This document shows positions 7,117 through 17,644 of a DNA stretch of 64,000 bases, piece by piece. The notes under the pieces are model-generated. The model made no database searches. It saw only the letters and a program-made list of their open reading frames with translations, and was not told the DNA's origin. This stretch comes from Clostridia bacterium. Its GTDB lineage: Bacteria > Bacillota > Clostridia > Monoglobales > Monoglobaceae. The translations under genes and the position numbers were made by a program. The stretch lies in NCBI GenBank assembly GCA_017546145.1, contig JAFYXN010000004.1:85083-149082 (forward strand), in the 5' to 3' direction. Position 1 is the stretch's first letter; each line of letters starts with the position of its first letter.

Positions 7117-9170
7117 TAATTTAATATTCCGTTTTCGCCGACTTCTGCAAACTTTTGGCAGACCTTTTCTTTAAGCGGCTTGTTGTCGGGTTTTGATAGC
7201 GTTGGGTCTTCTGAAAGCAGGTTTTGTACTGATTCCTTTGCTCGGATAAGCAAGTCCATGTCTGTGGCAAGATTTGCAACCTTCAGTTCGGGCAGACCGT
7301 GCTGACGTATACCGAAAAATTCTCCGGGACCGCGAAGCTCAAGGTCTTTTTCCGAAATTTTAAAGCCGTCATTTGTTTTGCACATGATTTTCATGCGTTC
7401 CTGTGCAATTTTTCCGCTCTCGCAAAACATGATGCAGTATGACCGGTGTTTGCCACGTCCAATTCTGCCACGCAGCTGATGCAGCTGTGAAAGTCCAAAC
7501 CTTTCGGCGTTTTCAATCACCATAACAGTGGCATTTGGCACGTCTACGCCGACCTCAACCACTGTGGTCGAAACCAGTATATCAATGTCGCCTTTGGCAA
7601 AGCTGTCCATAATTTGCTTGCGCTCTGCTGCTTTGATTTTTCCGTGCATAACCTCAACCGAGTATTTCTTAAATGCGGTCTTTTTCAGCTTTTCGGCATA
7701 TTCAACTGCGGATTTTGCGGTCAGTGCCTCGGATTCTTCAATAAGCGGACAAATAATATACGCCTGTCTGCCCTCGTCAATGTTTTTGGCAATAAACTCA
7801 TTTACTCTGCTTCGCATTTTTTCTGCAACCGAGTATGTTTCAATAGGCTTTCTGCCGGGCGGCAGCTCGTCAATAATCGAAATATCCAAATCACCGTACA
7901 AAATCAGTGAAAGAGTTCTGGGTATGGGGGTTGCGGTCATAACCAATGTATGCGCTCCATAGCCTTTTTCGGTAAGCAGAGTTCTTTGCCTTACCCCAAA
8001 GCGGTGCTGTTCGTCGGTTATAACCAAAGCCGGATTTTTAAAGGTAACCGTATCTGATATAAGGGCGTGTGTTCCAACAATAATCTGCGCCGAGCCGTCT
8101 TTGATTTTTTTGAGTGCCTCGCGTTTTTCTGCCGCGGTCATTCCGCCGCTTAAAAGAACGGTTTCAAAGCCAAACGATAAAAACAGGCTTTTAAGGTTTT
8201 TAAAGTGCTGCATGGCAAGTATCTCGGTTGGTGCCATAAGCACCGACTGATAGCCTGACATTGCCGAGGCATACATAGCGGCTGCGGCAACTATAGTTTT
8301 GCCCGAGCCTACATCGCCCTGAACAAGGCGGTTCATGGGCGTGTCTTTCAAAAGGTCTGCCGAGATTTCGTTTATAACCCGTTTTTGTGCGGCGGTCAGC
8401 TCAAATGGCAATGCCTTGGCAAAGTCAGAGATGCACTTTACATTTTTTATCGGGATTGCCTTAAAGTTTTTGCGTTCCTCACCAAGTGTATGTATGCCGG
8501 TTTGCAAAACAAAAAATTCTTCAAAAGCAAGTCGCTCGCGTGCTGCTTCAAAGCCTTGGGCGCTTTGCGGCAGATGCAGATTTTTGAGTGCTGTAAAAAG
8601 CGGCATAAAATGATTTTCGTCAATTACTGAAGCCGGAAGAATATCACGCGGCGCCTCGGTCAGGGTGCTTAGAATATTTTCAGCTGCGCTTCGGATATGT
8701 GTCTGGCTCAGCCCGGCGGTGGAGGGGTAGACAGGCAGAATCCTTCCTGTCTTGCGGCCTTCTCCGTCACAGACCTCAACCACAGGGTTTACCATTTCAA
8801 AACACTGACCGCGCCATACCGCCTTGCCAAAGAAGGTAAATTCCAAACCGCTTTTCAGGGTTTGGGCGATATACGGGGCGTTAAACCAAATAACCTTCAT
8901 TATGCTTTCGCCGTCGCTGACGGTAGCTTGAGTGACCGAAAGCCTGCCACGGCTGCGGTAAGCTTTGATGCCGCCTGCAACAGCGCCTTGTACGCATACT
9001 GTTTCGCCGTCGATTAGGTCGGATATGGGTTTCGTCTGCGAACGGTCTTCTATTGTTCGGGGCAGGTGAAATAAAAGGTCTTCGGCTGTGTGTATGCCGA
9101 GCCTTGCAAAAAGCTTTGCGCGTGCTTCGCCTATTCCTTTGACAAATTGAATGCTGTCGTTTAGCTTCAT
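7116..9170 (-). CDS. recG: ATP-dependent DNA helicase RecG
   Basis: This superfamily-2 helicase remodels stalled replication forks and Holliday junctions. The N-terminal wedge/OB domain starts with VKGIGEARAKLFARLG. Walker A is GDVGSGKT (about 287), the DEXH box reads DEQH (about 385) in VITDEQHRFGVRQR, and motif III is MTATPIPRTL. Motif VI is QLRGRIGRG, and the RecG hallmark TRG region follows with GPGEFFGIRQHGLPEL. I place the start at ATG 9170, 4 bp after GGTGAG; the GTG at 9179 falls inside that site. The length (684 aa) is normal. It follows fakA, as in the Bacillus ylo locus. Confidence 0.96.
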   Translation of the reverse strand: MKLNDSIQFVKGIGEARAKLFARLGIHTAEDLLFHLPRTIEDRSQTKPISDLIDGETVCVQGAVAGGIKAYRSRGRLSVTQATVSDGESIMKVIWFNAPYIAQTLKSGLEFTFFGKAVWRGQCFEMVNPVVEVCDGEGRKTGRILPVYPSTAGLSQTHIRSAAENILSTLTEAPRDILPASVIDENHFMPLFTALKNLHLPQSAQGFEAARERLAFEEFFVLQTGIHTLGEERKNFKAIPIKNVKCISDFAKALPFELTAAQKRVINEISADLLKDTPMNRLVQGDVGSGKTIVAAAAMYASAMSGYQSVLMAPTEILAMQHFKNLKSLFLSFGFETVLLSGGMTAAEKREALKKIKDGSAQIIVGTHALISDTVTFKNPALVITDEQHRFGVRQRTLLTEKGYGAHTLVMTATPIPRTLSLILYGDLDISIIDELPPGRKPIETYSVAEKMRSRVNEFIAKNIDEGRQAYIICPLIEESEALTAKSAVEYAEKLKKTAFKKYSVEVMHGKIKAAERKQIMDSFAKGDIDILVSTTVVEVGVDVPNATVMVIENAERFGLSQLHQLRGRIGRGKHRSYCIMFCESGKIAQERMKIMCKTNDGFKISEKDLELRGPGEFFGIRQHGLPELKVANLATDMDLLIRAKESVQNLLSEDPTLSKPDNKPLKEKVCQKFAEVGENGILN

Positions 9171-9190
9171 AAAACTCACCGTCTAAAATT

Positions 9191-9223
9191 TCTGCCAAAA
9201 ACGGTAAGCCCGCTTTTGGCAGA
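9191..9223 (-). other. Intercistronic hairpin between fakA and recG
   Basis: TCTGCCAAAA (9191-9200) pairs with TTTTGGCAGA (9214-9223), and an inner CGG/CCG stem lies between. It falls just after the fakA stop and before the recG ribosome site. There is no clear T-run, so it is more likely an RNA-stability or attenuating structure than a full terminator. Confidence 0.5.
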
Positions 9224-9231
9224 TTAAATAA

Positions 9232-10878
9232 TTATTCCACTGATACAATATAGAAGTAAACAGGCTGTCCGCCGTAAATTACCGACACGTCAAGGTCGGG
9301 ATATTTTTCTTCAAGCTTTGCCGCTATGCCTTCGGCGTTTTCTTTGGTGGTATCCTCGCCATAGTAAAGAGAGATAACTCCGGATTCGTCAGTGACCATT
9401 CGGCGGGTCAGCTCTTCAACAGCCTCTTCGGGCGTTGCGGTAACTGCTGCAATATCCTTGCCGCAAACAGCAAGGCAATCGCCAAGCTTGATTTCAACAC
9501 CGTCAAGATTTGTATCTCTTGCCGCAAAGGTAACCTGACCGCACTCAACCGAGTTGGCAAATTCCTTCATTGCCTCGGCATTTTCTTCGGGAGACAGGGA
9601 TTCGTCAAATGCCATCATTGCCGAAAGTCCCTGCGGAATGTTTACCGTTGGAATAACGATAACCGTCTTTTCGGTAAGAGCGTCGACCTGGTCTGCCGCA
9701 AGAATAATATTTTTGTTGTTCGGAAAGATATAGACAACCTCTGCCGGAATCCTTTCAACAGCTGAAAGAAGGTCCTGCGTGCTGGGGTTCATGGTCTGAC
9801 CGCCCTCGATAATCTCGTCAGCGTTAAGTGAGCGGAACAGCTCAGAAAGCCCTTCGCCTGCCGAAACTGCGGCAAATCCGTATTTCTTGGAAGGTGCTGC
9901 AGGAGCGGTTTCGTCGGAGATATTGTCTTGAGACAATTCTTCGATGTCGTCTGATATTCGCTCTTCATGCTGATATTTCATGTTGTCAATTTTAAGATTT
10001 GTAAGCTCGCCCAGCTTTATTGCCTGTTCAATCACAAAACCCGGATGGTTTGTGTGAATGTGAACTTTAACAATATCCTCGTCTTCAATAACAAGCATAC
10101 AATCGCCCTTATCGGTAATCGCCGCCTGAAACTGGCTTGCCTTGCGGCTTGATGTCTTGTTAATTATAAACTCGGTACAGTACAAAAATTTAATGTCGGC
10201 ATCGGTCTTTGAAACCTTTGCCAAGGCAGGCGTCTGAAGCGTGTTGTCGGTAATTTCTATTGCCTTGCCTGTTTCAAGGGCAAGTGTCATACCCTCAAAT
10301 ATTGTAATAAGTCCTTTGCCGCCGGCGTCTACAACCCCTGCCTTTTTAAGAGCGGGCAGAAGCTCGGGTGTGCGGTTGAGGCTGACAATGCCTGCCTCAA
10401 GAATTGCACGGAAGAAGGCGGTTATATCATCAAAGCTTTGATAGTTTGCCTCTGCATATTCCGACGTTTCGCGGATTACGGTAAGGATTGTACCCTCGGT
10501 GGGCTTCATTACCGCGCGGTAAGCAGTGGTTTTTGCCGAAACAAGGGCGTCCTTGACATCAATCACGCCAATGACTTCTTTTGTTTCCAAAGCTTTGGCA
10601 AAGCCGCGGACAATCTGCGAAAGAATAACGCCCGAGTTACCTCTTGCGTTTCTGAGCGCCGCAGATGCCAGCTTTGCAAGCAGCTTGCCTGCATGGTCGG
10701 TATCCTCTGCCAGTGTCATTTCTGTTGCACCGCTGAAGGTAAGGCTCATATTGGTACCGGTATCGCCGTCGGGGACAGGAAATACGTTAAGGTCGTCTAT
10801 AAGCTTGCGGTTGTTTCTTAAATGAGCTGATGCAGATGCAATCATCATTCTCAGCATTGAAGTATTCAAATTATTCAC
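9232..10878 (-). CDS. fakA: DAK2/FakA-type fatty acid kinase
   Basis: A 548-residue YloV/FakA family protein. The N-terminal DhaL (DAK2) kinase domain (about 1-200) carries NVFPVPDGDTGTNMSLT with the Mg-ATP aspartates, NARGNSGVILSQ, and VDAGGKGL. The C-terminal half is the DegV-like domain of this family. FakA phosphorylates exogenous fatty acids that are presented by a FakB (DegV) partner. A DegV gene occurs at 14328 in this window. I place the start at GTG 10878, preceded by GAGGTGATAAT. Longer in-frame starts have no ribosome site. It follows yloU by 22 bp. Confidence 0.88.
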   Translation of the reverse strand: MNNLNTSMLRMMIASASAHLRNNRKLIDDLNVFPVPDGDTGTNMSLTFSGATEMTLAEDTDHAGKLLAKLASAALRNARGNSGVILSQIVRGFAKALETKEVIGVIDVKDALVSAKTTAYRAVMKPTEGTILTVIRETSEYAEANYQSFDDITAFFRAILEAGIVSLNRTPELLPALKKAGVVDAGGKGLITIFEGMTLALETGKAIEITDNTLQTPALAKVSKTDADIKFLYCTEFIINKTSSRKASQFQAAITDKGDCMLVIEDEDIVKVHIHTNHPGFVIEQAIKLGELTNLKIDNMKYQHEERISDDIEELSQDNISDETAPAAPSKKYGFAAVSAGEGLSELFRSLNADEIIEGGQTMNPSTQDLLSAVERIPAEVVYIFPNNKNIILAADQVDALTEKTVIVIPTVNIPQGLSAMMAFDESLSPEENAEAMKEFANSVECGQVTFAARDTNLDGVEIKLGDCLAVCGKDIAAVTATPEEAVEELTRRMVTDESGVISLYYGEDTTKENAEGIAAKLEEKYPDLDVSVIYGGQPVYFYIVSVE

Positions 10879-10900
10879 ATTATCACCTCGAAGACCCAAA

Positions 10901-11257
10901 TTACTGCTCAACGCGGACGCTTTCAACGTTCACCTGAACGCTTGCGACTTCCATTCCTGTAAACTTTTCAACGTTATATTTAACGTGACTTCTGATGGTT
11001 TCGCCGATTGTGCCGATGTTAAGACCGTATTCCACAACTATATAAAGGGCTATATTTATGACATTGTTTTCGGTCTTTACCTTTATGCCCTTATCCATAT
11101 TTTCTTTTTTAAGAAGACCGGCAAAGCCGTCCTTGCTTGTTTTTGAACACATACCCACAACGCCGTAGCACTGGGTGGCTGTAAAGCCGGCAAGCTTTGC
11201 GATAACAGCGTTGGATATGCTGATTGTACCTCTTTCGTTTTTGATTTCAGCACTCAT
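10901..11257 (-). CDS. Asp23/Gls24 family protein (YloU)
   Basis: A 118-residue Asp23 envelope-stress/alkaline-shock family protein. It has the usual start IKNERGTISISNAVIAKLAG and the strand pair VINIALYIVVEYGLNIGTIGET, ending in VQVNVESVRVE. The biochemical role is not established; family members are membrane-peripheral scaffolds linked to envelope homeostasis. AGGAGGACAAATA precedes the ATG at 11257. The pair yloU-fakA is conserved across Firmicutes and argues for a shared role in lipid or envelope metabolism. Confidence 0.9.
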   Translation of the reverse strand: MSAEIKNERGTISISNAVIAKLAGFTATQCYGVVGMCSKTSKDGFAGLLKKENMDKGIKVKTENNVINIALYIVVEYGLNIGTIGETIRSHVKYNVEKFTGMEVASVQVNVESVRVEQ

Positions 11258-11433
11258 TTATTTGTCCTCCTATCAATTTTGTTATTTTATAGGAAAATTA
11301 TATGTCATAATCATTCACCATATATAATACACTATTTTTTGCTTCGGGTCAAGTATTTTAAAAGCAAATATTATGTCAACAAATGTATGCATATATTATA
11401 TGTTGGAATTTTTTCTGCAATACAAATTTTTTG

Positions 11434-11462
11434 TTGCGTTTTTTACGCGAATGTGTTAATAT
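11434..11462 (+). promoter_or_regulatory. Promoter of the rlmB-dut gene run
   Basis: TTGCGT at 11434-11439 and TAATAT at 11457-11462 are separated by 17 bp. They lie 45 bp before the rlmB start, in the 249-bp divergent gap with yloU. This fits a housekeeping sigma-A promoter of moderate strength. Confidence 0.55.
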
Positions 11463-11506
11463 TATTGTGTATAACTTTGCAAATTTTTAAAAATCGGAGA
11501 TAAAAA

Positions 11507-12247
11507 ATGGACGATAAAATTTTTGGTACAAATCCTGTGTTTGAAGCACTTAATTCAGGCAGAGAGATAGATAAAATACTTATTCTTGAAGGGGCGCGCC
11601 ACAGCCGGCTTGCACAGATAATCGCGCTTGCAAAAAAAAGGGGCATACAGTACAGCACAACCAACCGAAAAAAGCTTGACGAGCTTTCGGAAAACGGCAA
11701 TCACCAAGGCGTAATTGCCTTTGCGGCAGCGCATGAGTATTCCTCGGTGGAGGACATTTTAAAACTGGCAGAAAGCCGCGGCGAAGCACCTTTTGTCATA
11801 ATTGCAGAAGGTTTAAGCGACCCTCACAATCTGGGAAGCATTATAAGAACTGCAAATGCATCGGGGGCGCACGGCGTTATAATTCCCAAAAACAGAAGTG
11901 TCGGGCTGACAGCGACTGTTGCAAAGGTTTCAGCCGGAGCGCTTGAATATACACCGGTTGCAAGAGTGACCAACATTTCTTCAACCATTGACGACCTCAA
12001 AAAACAAGGGGTCTGGGTTGCCGGCACTGCGCTTGAGGGAAGTGTTATGCACTATGACGCAGACCTTACGGGAGCGCTTGCCATTGTTATTGGCAGCGAA
12101 GGCGCAGGGCTTAGCAGACTGGTACGCGAGAAGTGTGATTTTCTTGTCAGAATCCCAATGCTTGGTCAGGCGGAATCCCTGAATGCATCTGTTGCCGCAG
12201 GGGTTTTAATGTATGAGGCGGTGCGCCAGAGAAGCAAAACGAAATAA
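11507..12247 (+). CDS. rlmB: 23S rRNA (guanosine2251-2'-O)-methyltransferase RlmB
   Basis: This SpoU/TrmH-family SPOUT enzyme (246 aa) 2'-O-methylates a guanosine of 23S rRNA. The N-terminal L30e-like RNA-binding domain (about 1-75) includes IFGTNPVFEAL and NHQGVIA. The catalytic knot has motif 1 DPHNLGSIIRTA, motif 2 IVIGSEGAGLS and motif 3 IPMLGQAESLNASVA. In Bacillus rlmB follows cysES-mrnC. Here that trio is on the other strand 18 kb away, and rlmB heads a different unit. Confidence 0.92.
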   Translation: MDDKIFGTNPVFEALNSGREIDKILILEGARHSRLAQIIALAKKRGIQYSTTNRKKLDELSENGNHQGVIAFAAAHEYSSVEDILKLAESRGEAPFVIIAEGLSDPHNLGSIIRTANASGAHGVIIPKNRSVGLTATVAKVSAGALEYTPVARVTNISSTIDDLKKQGVWVAGTALEGSVMHYDADLTGALAIVIGSEGAGLSRLVREKCDFLVRIPMLGQAESLNASVAAGVLMYEAVRQRSKTK

Positions 12248-12262
12248 AGGAAGATTAAAGAT

Positions 12263-13795
12263 ATGATTTCAAAGCTAAGCAGTACTGCTCTTTACGGAAT
12301 AGACGGTTTTGTTGTTGATGTGGAAACCGACATTTCAAACGGTCTTCCGGGATTTGATATTGTAGGACTTCCCGATGCAGCAGTCAAGGAATCCAAAGAA
12401 CGTATAAGAGCTGCGATAAAAAATACCGGCCTTGCAATGCCGTCAAAGCGGATAACCGTAAATCTTGCGCCGGCAGACATCAAAAAAGAAGGAACTCATT
12501 TTGATTTGCCGATTGCGCTGGGGATACTTGCCGCGTCAGGTCAGCTGGAAATTTCGGATGCAGACAAAACGGTTTTCTTTGGCGAACTTTCGCTAAGCGG
12601 CGACCTTCGCCGTATAAACGGAGCCCTGCCCATGGCGATTTCTGCATTTCAAAAGGGTATAAAAAAGGTGTTTGTTCCAAAGGATAATGTTAAAGAAGCT
12701 GCGGTTGTAGAGGGACTTGAGGTGTATGGTGCAGAAAACCTTAAAGAAATTCTGCAGCATTTTACCAATCAGGCAAGGCTTAGTCCTGTGTCGGTGGATA
12801 TTGATGAAATGCTGAAGGAGTCCGAAAAATTTGTTTATGATTTTAAAGACGTCAAGGGTCAGGCGTTTGTAAAGCGCGCCCTTGAAATTGCGGCGGCAGG
12901 CGGACACAATATTCTGCTGATTGGGCCTCCCGGCTCGGGCAAAACAATGATTGCCAAAAGGATACCGTCAATACTCCCCTCGCTCAGCTTTGACGAATCA
13001 TTAGAGGTTACAAAAATCCACAGTATAGCAGGTCTGCTTTCAGAAAACAGTCCGCTTATTGCCAAACGGCCTTTCAGGCATCCGCATCATACGGTGTCTT
13101 CTGCCGGACTTTCGGGCGGCGGCACGCATCCAAGACCCGGAGAGATAAGCCTTTCGCATAACGGAGTTTTGTTTTTGGACGAGCTTCCCGAATTCAGACG
13201 TGATGCCCTTGAAGCGATGCGCCAGCCTCTTGAAGACGGAGAGATTACAATAACCCGTACAAGCGGCAGCGTGACTTATCCTTGCAGCGTTATGCTGGTT
13301 GCGTCAATGAACCCGTGTCCGTGCGGATACTATGGCGACAAGACAAAGGAATGTACCTGCAGTCAGACACAGATTATGAAGTATATGAGCAAGATAAGCG
13401 GCCCGTTGCTTGACAGAATAGATTTGCATATTGAAGTGCCTGCGGTGAAGTATGAAGAGCTTGAAGCGAAGGAATCGGGCGAAACCTCCCTTGAAATAAA
13501 AGAGCGGGTAAGTGCGGCAAGAAATGTTCAGCTTGAAAGATACAAAGACAGCGGCGTATATTCAAACAGCCAGCTTACGCCTGCACTTATGGAGAAATAC
13601 TGCACTCCCGAGCCGGAGGCAAGCGAGCTTTTGCATCAGGCGTATAACTCGCTTGGGCTTAGTGCAAGGGCACATAACCGTATATTAAAGGTCGCAAGAA
13701 CAATCGCTGACCTTGCAGGCGAGAAGAACATAAAGCTTGAGCATATAGCCGAGGCTATACAGTACAGAGCGCTTGATAAAAAGTTCTTTAACTGA
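12263..13795 (+). CDS. comM: YifB/ComM family Mg-chelatase-like AAA+ ATPase
   Basis: A full-length (510 aa) ComM/YifB protein. Residues 1-170 form the Lon-protease-like N-terminal domain ([27 protein letters not shown]). Walker A GPPGSGKT lies at about 220 and Walker [10 protein letters not shown] at about 307. A four-cysteine zinc-type motif ([17 protein letters not shown]) follows, and the C-terminal Mg-chelatase domain has [18 protein letters not shown]. ComM drives branch migration during natural transformation in proteobacteria; its role in Clostridia is unproven. It starts 15 bp after rlmB. Confidence 0.92.
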   Translation: MISKLSSTALYGIDGFVVDVETDISNGLPGFDIVGLPDAAVKESKERIRAAIKNTGLAMPSKRITVNLAPADIKKEGTHFDLPIALGILAASGQLEISDADKTVFFGELSLSGDLRRINGALPMAISAFQKGIKKVFVPKDNVKEAAVVEGLEVYGAENLKEILQHFTNQARLSPVSVDIDEMLKESEKFVYDFKDVKGQAFVKRALEIAAAGGHNILLIGPPGSGKTMIAKRIPSILPSLSFDESLEVTKIHSIAGLLSENSPLIAKRPFRHPHHTVSSAGLSGGGTHPRPGEISLSHNGVLFLDELPEFRRDALEAMRQPLEDGEITITRTSGSVTYPCSVMLVASMNPCPCGYYGDKTKECTCSQTQIMKYMSKISGPLLDRIDLHIEVPAVKYEELEAKESGETSLEIKERVSAARNVQLERYKDSGVYSNSQLTPALMEKYCTPEPEASELLHQAYNSLGLSARAHNRILKVARTIADLAGEKNIKLEHIAEAIQYRALDKKFFN

Positions 13796-13834
13796 TACAA
13801 CAAAATAATAACATAAAACGAGAGGACAAATTTT

Positions 13835-14335
13835 ATGAGACTGAATATAGTGCTGGTAGAGCCTGAGATTCCGTCAAATACGGGGAACATTTCAAGAACG
13901 TGTTCGGTGATAGATGCATCGTTGCATCTTGTTCATCCGCTGGGCTTTGACATAAGCGAGAAGGCGGTAAGGCGTGCAGGGCTTGACTACTGGGACGAGC
14001 TTGACCTTCATGAGTACCAAAGCTTTGACGAGGTAAGAAAAAAGTATCCTGGCGGCGAATTTTATTACTGCACCACAAAGGCACCGCATACATACAGCAA
14101 GGTTGACTTTTCTGTGTGTGAGGACAAGGACATATTTTTGGTGTTCGGCAAGGAAACAAAGGGGCTTCCCGAGGATTTAATCAGGGATAACCTTGACCAT
14201 GCCATAAGAATACCCATGAAAGAAAAAATGCGGTCACTGAATTTATCAAATTCTGTTGCCGTAGTTGCTTATGAGGTTCTAAGACAAAACGATTTTAAAA
14301 ATCTAAAGGAAAGAGGTTCTTTGACAAATGGTTAA
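13835..14335 (+). CDS. trmL: tRNA (cytidine(34)-2'-O)-methyltransferase
   Basis: A short (166 aa) SpoU-family knot protein without an extra RNA-binding domain, as is normal for TrmL. It 2'-O-methylates the wobble base of some tRNA-Leu. The motifs are LVEPEIPSNTGNISRTC, FGKETKGLPE and IPMKEKMRSLNLSNSVAVVAYE. A GAGAGGA ribosome site precedes ATG 13835. Its last codons overlap the degV start. Confidence 0.93.
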   Translation: MRLNIVLVEPEIPSNTGNISRTCSVIDASLHLVHPLGFDISEKAVRRAGLDYWDELDLHEYQSFDEVRKKYPGGEFYYCTTKAPHTYSKVDFSVCEDKDIFLVFGKETKGLPEDLIRDNLDHAIRIPMKEKMRSLNLSNSVAVVAYEVLRQNDFKNLKERGSLTNG

Positions 14336-15173
14336 AATAATGACAGATTTATCAGCAGACTTATCAAAAGCACAGGCAGAGGAATATGGCATTTCGGTGC
14401 TGCCGTTTTATATCAATTATCTTGACGAGAGCATTCTTGCAGACCTGGATTATACTCCTGAGATGTTCTATGAGAAATTCAAATCAAGTGAGGAGCTTCC
14501 TGCAACAAGTCAGGCGACCCCCGGAATACTTGAGGATATGTACCGCGATTTCGGCAATGAAGACCCTATTATCCATATCACCATTCCTGCAAACAGCAGC
14601 GGTATTGTAAATACTGCGATTAATGTTTCAACAAGGCTAAACGAAGAAGAGGGTTTTGATATTACGGTTGTGGATTCCAGTATGTATAGCATGGGAACAG
14701 GCGTAAATGTTATTGAGGCGGCAAAGATGGCAAAAGACGGCGCATCAAAGGACGAAATAATCAGCTTCCTTAAAAACCGTTTTGAAAAGGATAAGGTGTA
14801 TTTTATTGTTGACGACCTCAAGTATCTGCAGAAGGGTGGCAGAATAAAGGCAACAACAATGGTGGTTTCTAAGGTTTTGGATATAAAGCCCATTCTTTGG
14901 TCAAACGAGGGTATGGTAGAAGCCTTTGCAAAGGTCAAGGGTCTTAAAAAAGCGATTTCCAAAATGGTGGATATTGTGGAGGAGAATATAGATGACCCCG
15001 AAAACTCAACGGTTTATGTTATTCATGCGGATGCTGAAGACAAGGCAGAGCTGACAGCGGAAATGATAAGGAACAGAGTTTCTCCAAAAAACATCCAGCT
15101 TTCAAAGGTTGGCCCCATTATCACCTGTCACGCAGGGGTGGGAGTTTTCGGAATTTATTTCAAGCATAAATAA
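14328..15173 (+). CDS. DegV family fatty-acid-binding protein (FakB-like)
   Basis: A 281-residue DegV protein. The N-terminal domain opens with KIMTDLSADLSKAQAEEYGI and PFYINY. The TSQATPG loop and GIVNTA bind the fatty-acid carboxylate in characterised FakB proteins. The C-terminal domain contains FIVDDLKYLQKGGRIK and ends GPIITCHAGVGVFGIYF. DegV proteins bind a fatty acid and present it to FakA; a fakA lies 3.5 kb away on the other strand. It overlaps the trmL stop by 8 bp, pointing to coupled translation. Lipid specificity is not readable. Confidence 0.9.
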   Translation: MVKIMTDLSADLSKAQAEEYGISVLPFYINYLDESILADLDYTPEMFYEKFKSSEELPATSQATPGILEDMYRDFGNEDPIIHITIPANSSGIVNTAINVSTRLNEEEGFDITVVDSSMYSMGTGVNVIEAAKMAKDGASKDEIISFLKNRFEKDKVYFIVDDLKYLQKGGRIKATTMVVSKVLDIKPILWSNEGMVEAFAKVKGLKKAISKMVDIVEENIDDPENSTVYVIHADAEDKAELTAEMIRNRVSPKNIQLSKVGPIITCHAGVGVFGIYFKHK

Positions 15174-15186
15174 GGAATGAATTAAA

Positions 15187-15714
15187 ATGTATCTTGAAAA
15201 GGAAGAAATGAAGTTTGCGGCAGTTTATGCAATCAAGCAGTACAAAGTCCCCATGGGCGTCAGCCGCATCTATGAAATATTTACATGGGACAAAGAGATA
15301 ATGGAATACTTTGATTTGTCAGGAGTTCTTGCAGAGCTGCTGGAGGATAAGTATATCTATCAAAAGTATTATCGCAACGAGGAATCGCTGTGCCTGACAG
15401 ACCGCGGCGAGGAGGCATATACCTTCTTTAAAAACCGTATTCCCTACAGCATCAGGGAGCGCATTGACTCTGCAATAGGCAAAATAAAGTACGACGAGAT
15501 TGCAGACCCCAATGCTGTCAAGGCAGAGGTGGTGCTTGCTGCCGAGGAACAGTACATGGCAAAATGCAGCATCAACGAGAACAAGGTTCCGGTTCTGGAG
15601 CTTTCGCTCAATATGGGCAAAAGAAACCATGCAGAGCGTGTTGCGGAGTACTTCAAAAAAAATGCAAATAAAATTTATGAAGAGATTTTAAAGCTTTGCT
15701 TTGAGGAAAGATAA
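15187..15714 (+). CDS. DUF4364 family protein
   Basis: A 175-residue protein matching the clostridial DUF4364 family as I recall it. The start [24 protein letters not shown] and the following [18 protein letters not shown] look like a winged-helix DNA-binding fold. The C-terminal half is alpha/beta and ends [12 protein letters not shown]. No enzymatic motif is seen. It may be a transcription factor, but this is inference from fold appearance alone. It sits 13 bp after degV, and mnmG begins 34 bp downstream. Confidence 0.8.
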   Translation: MYLEKEEMKFAAVYAIKQYKVPMGVSRIYEIFTWDKEIMEYFDLSGVLAELLEDKYIYQKYYRNEESLCLTDRGEEAYTFFKNRIPYSIRERIDSAIGKIKYDEIADPNAVKAEVVLAAEEQYMAKCSINENKVPVLELSLNMGKRNHAERVAEYFKKNANKIYEEILKLCFEER

Positions 15715-15748
15715 TATATTTTTGGCAAAGCGTGACGGAGGAATAAAA

Positions 15749-17632
15749 TTGTTTACAGCAGACAGCTATGATGTAATAGTAATAGGCGGCGGACATGCAG
15801 GAGTAGAGGCGGCTTTTGCCGCGGCACGGCTTGGTATGAAGACGTGTATATTTTCAATAAGCCTCGACAGCATTGCCAATTTGCCCTGCAACCCCAGTAT
15901 AGGCGGCACTGCAAAGGGGCACTTGGTGCGCGAGATTGATGCGCTTGGCGGCGAGATGGGCAAGGCTGCAGACGCAACACTTTTGCAGTCAAGAATATTA
16001 AACCGGGGCAAGGGGCCTGCGGTTTATTCGCTTCGTGCACAGATTGACCGCAGAAAATACCAGAACGAAATGAAGCATAGGCTGGAGCTGTGCGACAATC
16101 TTCATGTAAGACAGGGCGAGATTGTAAAGGTTAACGTTGATGACAGCAACAATGTGCGCTCGGTTGAAACAAGAGCAGGGGCAGAATATTTGTGCCGTGC
16201 GGCAATTGTTTCAACGGGTACATATCTTAAGTCAAGAATAATAATAGGCGAGTTCAGTCAGGAAAGCGGCCCTGACGGAGTGTTCCCGGCAACCGAGCTG
16301 TCAAAGAACTTGCAGGATATAGGCGTTGAGCTTGTTCGATTTAAAACAGGAACACCGCCCAGAGTTAACAGACGTTCTATTGATTTTTCGGCGCTTGAAG
16401 AGCAGCTTGGCGATGACCGGATAACACCGTTTTCGTTTGAAACCGAATCCGAGCTGAAAAACACTGTCAGCTGTTTTGTGACTTATACAAACGAAAAAAC
16501 ACACAAGGTTATCCTTGACAACATTCACCGTTCACCTCTTTACGGCGGTGACATAAAGGGTATCGGACCAAGATACTGCCCGTCTATTGAGGACAAAATA
16601 GTAAGGTTTAAAGACAAAGAACGCCATCAGCTGTTTATTGAGCCGATGGGCGAAGATACAGAGGAAATGTATATTCAGGGCTTTTCAAGCAGCCTTCCCG
16701 AGGATGTACAGATAGAAATGCTGCACACACTGCCCGGACTTGAAAACGCGCAAGTAACCCGAAACGCTTATGCGATTGAGTATGATTGCTGCAATCCGCT
16801 GCAGCTGAAGGCGACGCTTGAATTTAAAAATATAGGAGGACTTTACGGCGCAGGGCAATTCAACGGCACGTCGGGTTATGAGGAGGCAGCGGCGCAAGGG
16901 CTTATTGCAGGTATCAACGCAGCACTCAAACTTTTGGGCAAGGAGCCGTTTGTTCTTGACAGAAGTGAGGCGTATATCGGCACTCTTATCGATGACCTTG
17001 TGACCAAAGGCACAAATGAGCCATACCGAATGATGACATCAAGGTCGGAATACAGACTGGTTTTAAGACAGGACAATGCAGACCTTCGCCTGACCCCATT
17101 GGGATATAAAATAGGTCTTATTTCAAAGGAAAGATACCAAAAGTTCCTTGAAAAAAAGCGCCTGATTGACGAAGAAATAAAACGTCTGAAAGGGATAGTT
17201 TTCCCACCGTCAGATGCGGTTAATGCCTTTTTGGAGGGCTTGGGTGCGACAAAGATTGCAACAGGAATCCATGCAAGTGATATGCTTAAACGTCCGGAGG
17301 TTACATACGCAAGGCTGGCAGAAATTGACGGGGGGCGTTGCAAGTTGCCCGAGGATGTGTGCGAACAGGTTGAAATCAGCATAAAATATGAAGGCTATAT
17401 CGACAGACAGATTACACAGGCAAACAAGTTTAAAAAGATGGAAAACAAGAAGCTGCCCGATACAATAAACTATGCGGAAATCGGCGGACTCAGACTTGAA
17501 GCAAGGCAAAAGCTGGAGCAGTTAAGACCGCATTCCATAGGTCAGGCATCAAGAATTTCAGGGGTTTCGCCTGCAGATATTGCGGTGCTGGTTGTTTATC
17601 TTAAACAGCAGGCAGATAATAAATCTGAATAA
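15749..17632 (+). CDS. mnmG: tRNA uridine-34 5-carboxymethylaminomethyl enzyme MnmG (GidA)
   Basis: With MnmE this FAD enzyme builds the cmnm5U34 modification in tRNAs reading split codon boxes. The Rossmann motif [12 protein letters not shown] lies near residue 10 and the signature [25 protein letters not shown] near 45. [21 protein letters not shown] is near 370. The C-terminal helical domain ends with [19 protein letters not shown] place the start at TTG 15749, behind GGAGGAATAAAA. The open frame extends 16 codons upstream into DUF4364 without a ribosome site. The resulting 627 aa is the usual length. Its partner mnmE is not in the window. Confidence 0.95.
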   Translation: MFTADSYDVIVIGGGHAGVEAAFAAARLGMKTCIFSISLDSIANLPCNPSIGGTAKGHLVREIDALGGEMGKAADATLLQSRILNRGKGPAVYSLRAQIDRRKYQNEMKHRLELCDNLHVRQGEIVKVNVDDSNNVRSVETRAGAEYLCRAAIVSTGTYLKSRIIIGEFSQESGPDGVFPATELSKNLQDIGVELVRFKTGTPPRVNRRSIDFSALEEQLGDDRITPFSFETESELKNTVSCFVTYTNEKTHKVILDNIHRSPLYGGDIKGIGPRYCPSIEDKIVRFKDKERHQLFIEPMGEDTEEMYIQGFSSSLPEDVQIEMLHTLPGLENAQVTRNAYAIEYDCCNPLQLKATLEFKNIGGLYGAGQFNGTSGYEEAAAQGLIAGINAALKLLGKEPFVLDRSEAYIGTLIDDLVTKGTNEPYRMMTSRSEYRLVLRQDNADLRLTPLGYKIGLISKERYQKFLEKKRLIDEEIKRLKGIVFPPSDAVNAFLEGLGATKIATGIHASDMLKRPEVTYARLAEIDGGRCKLPEDVCEQVEISIKYEGYIDRQITQANKFKKMENKKLPDTINYAEIGGLRLEARQKLEQLRPHSIGQASRISGVSPADIAVLVVYLKQQADNKSE

Positions 17633-17644
17633 GGACTGATTTGA

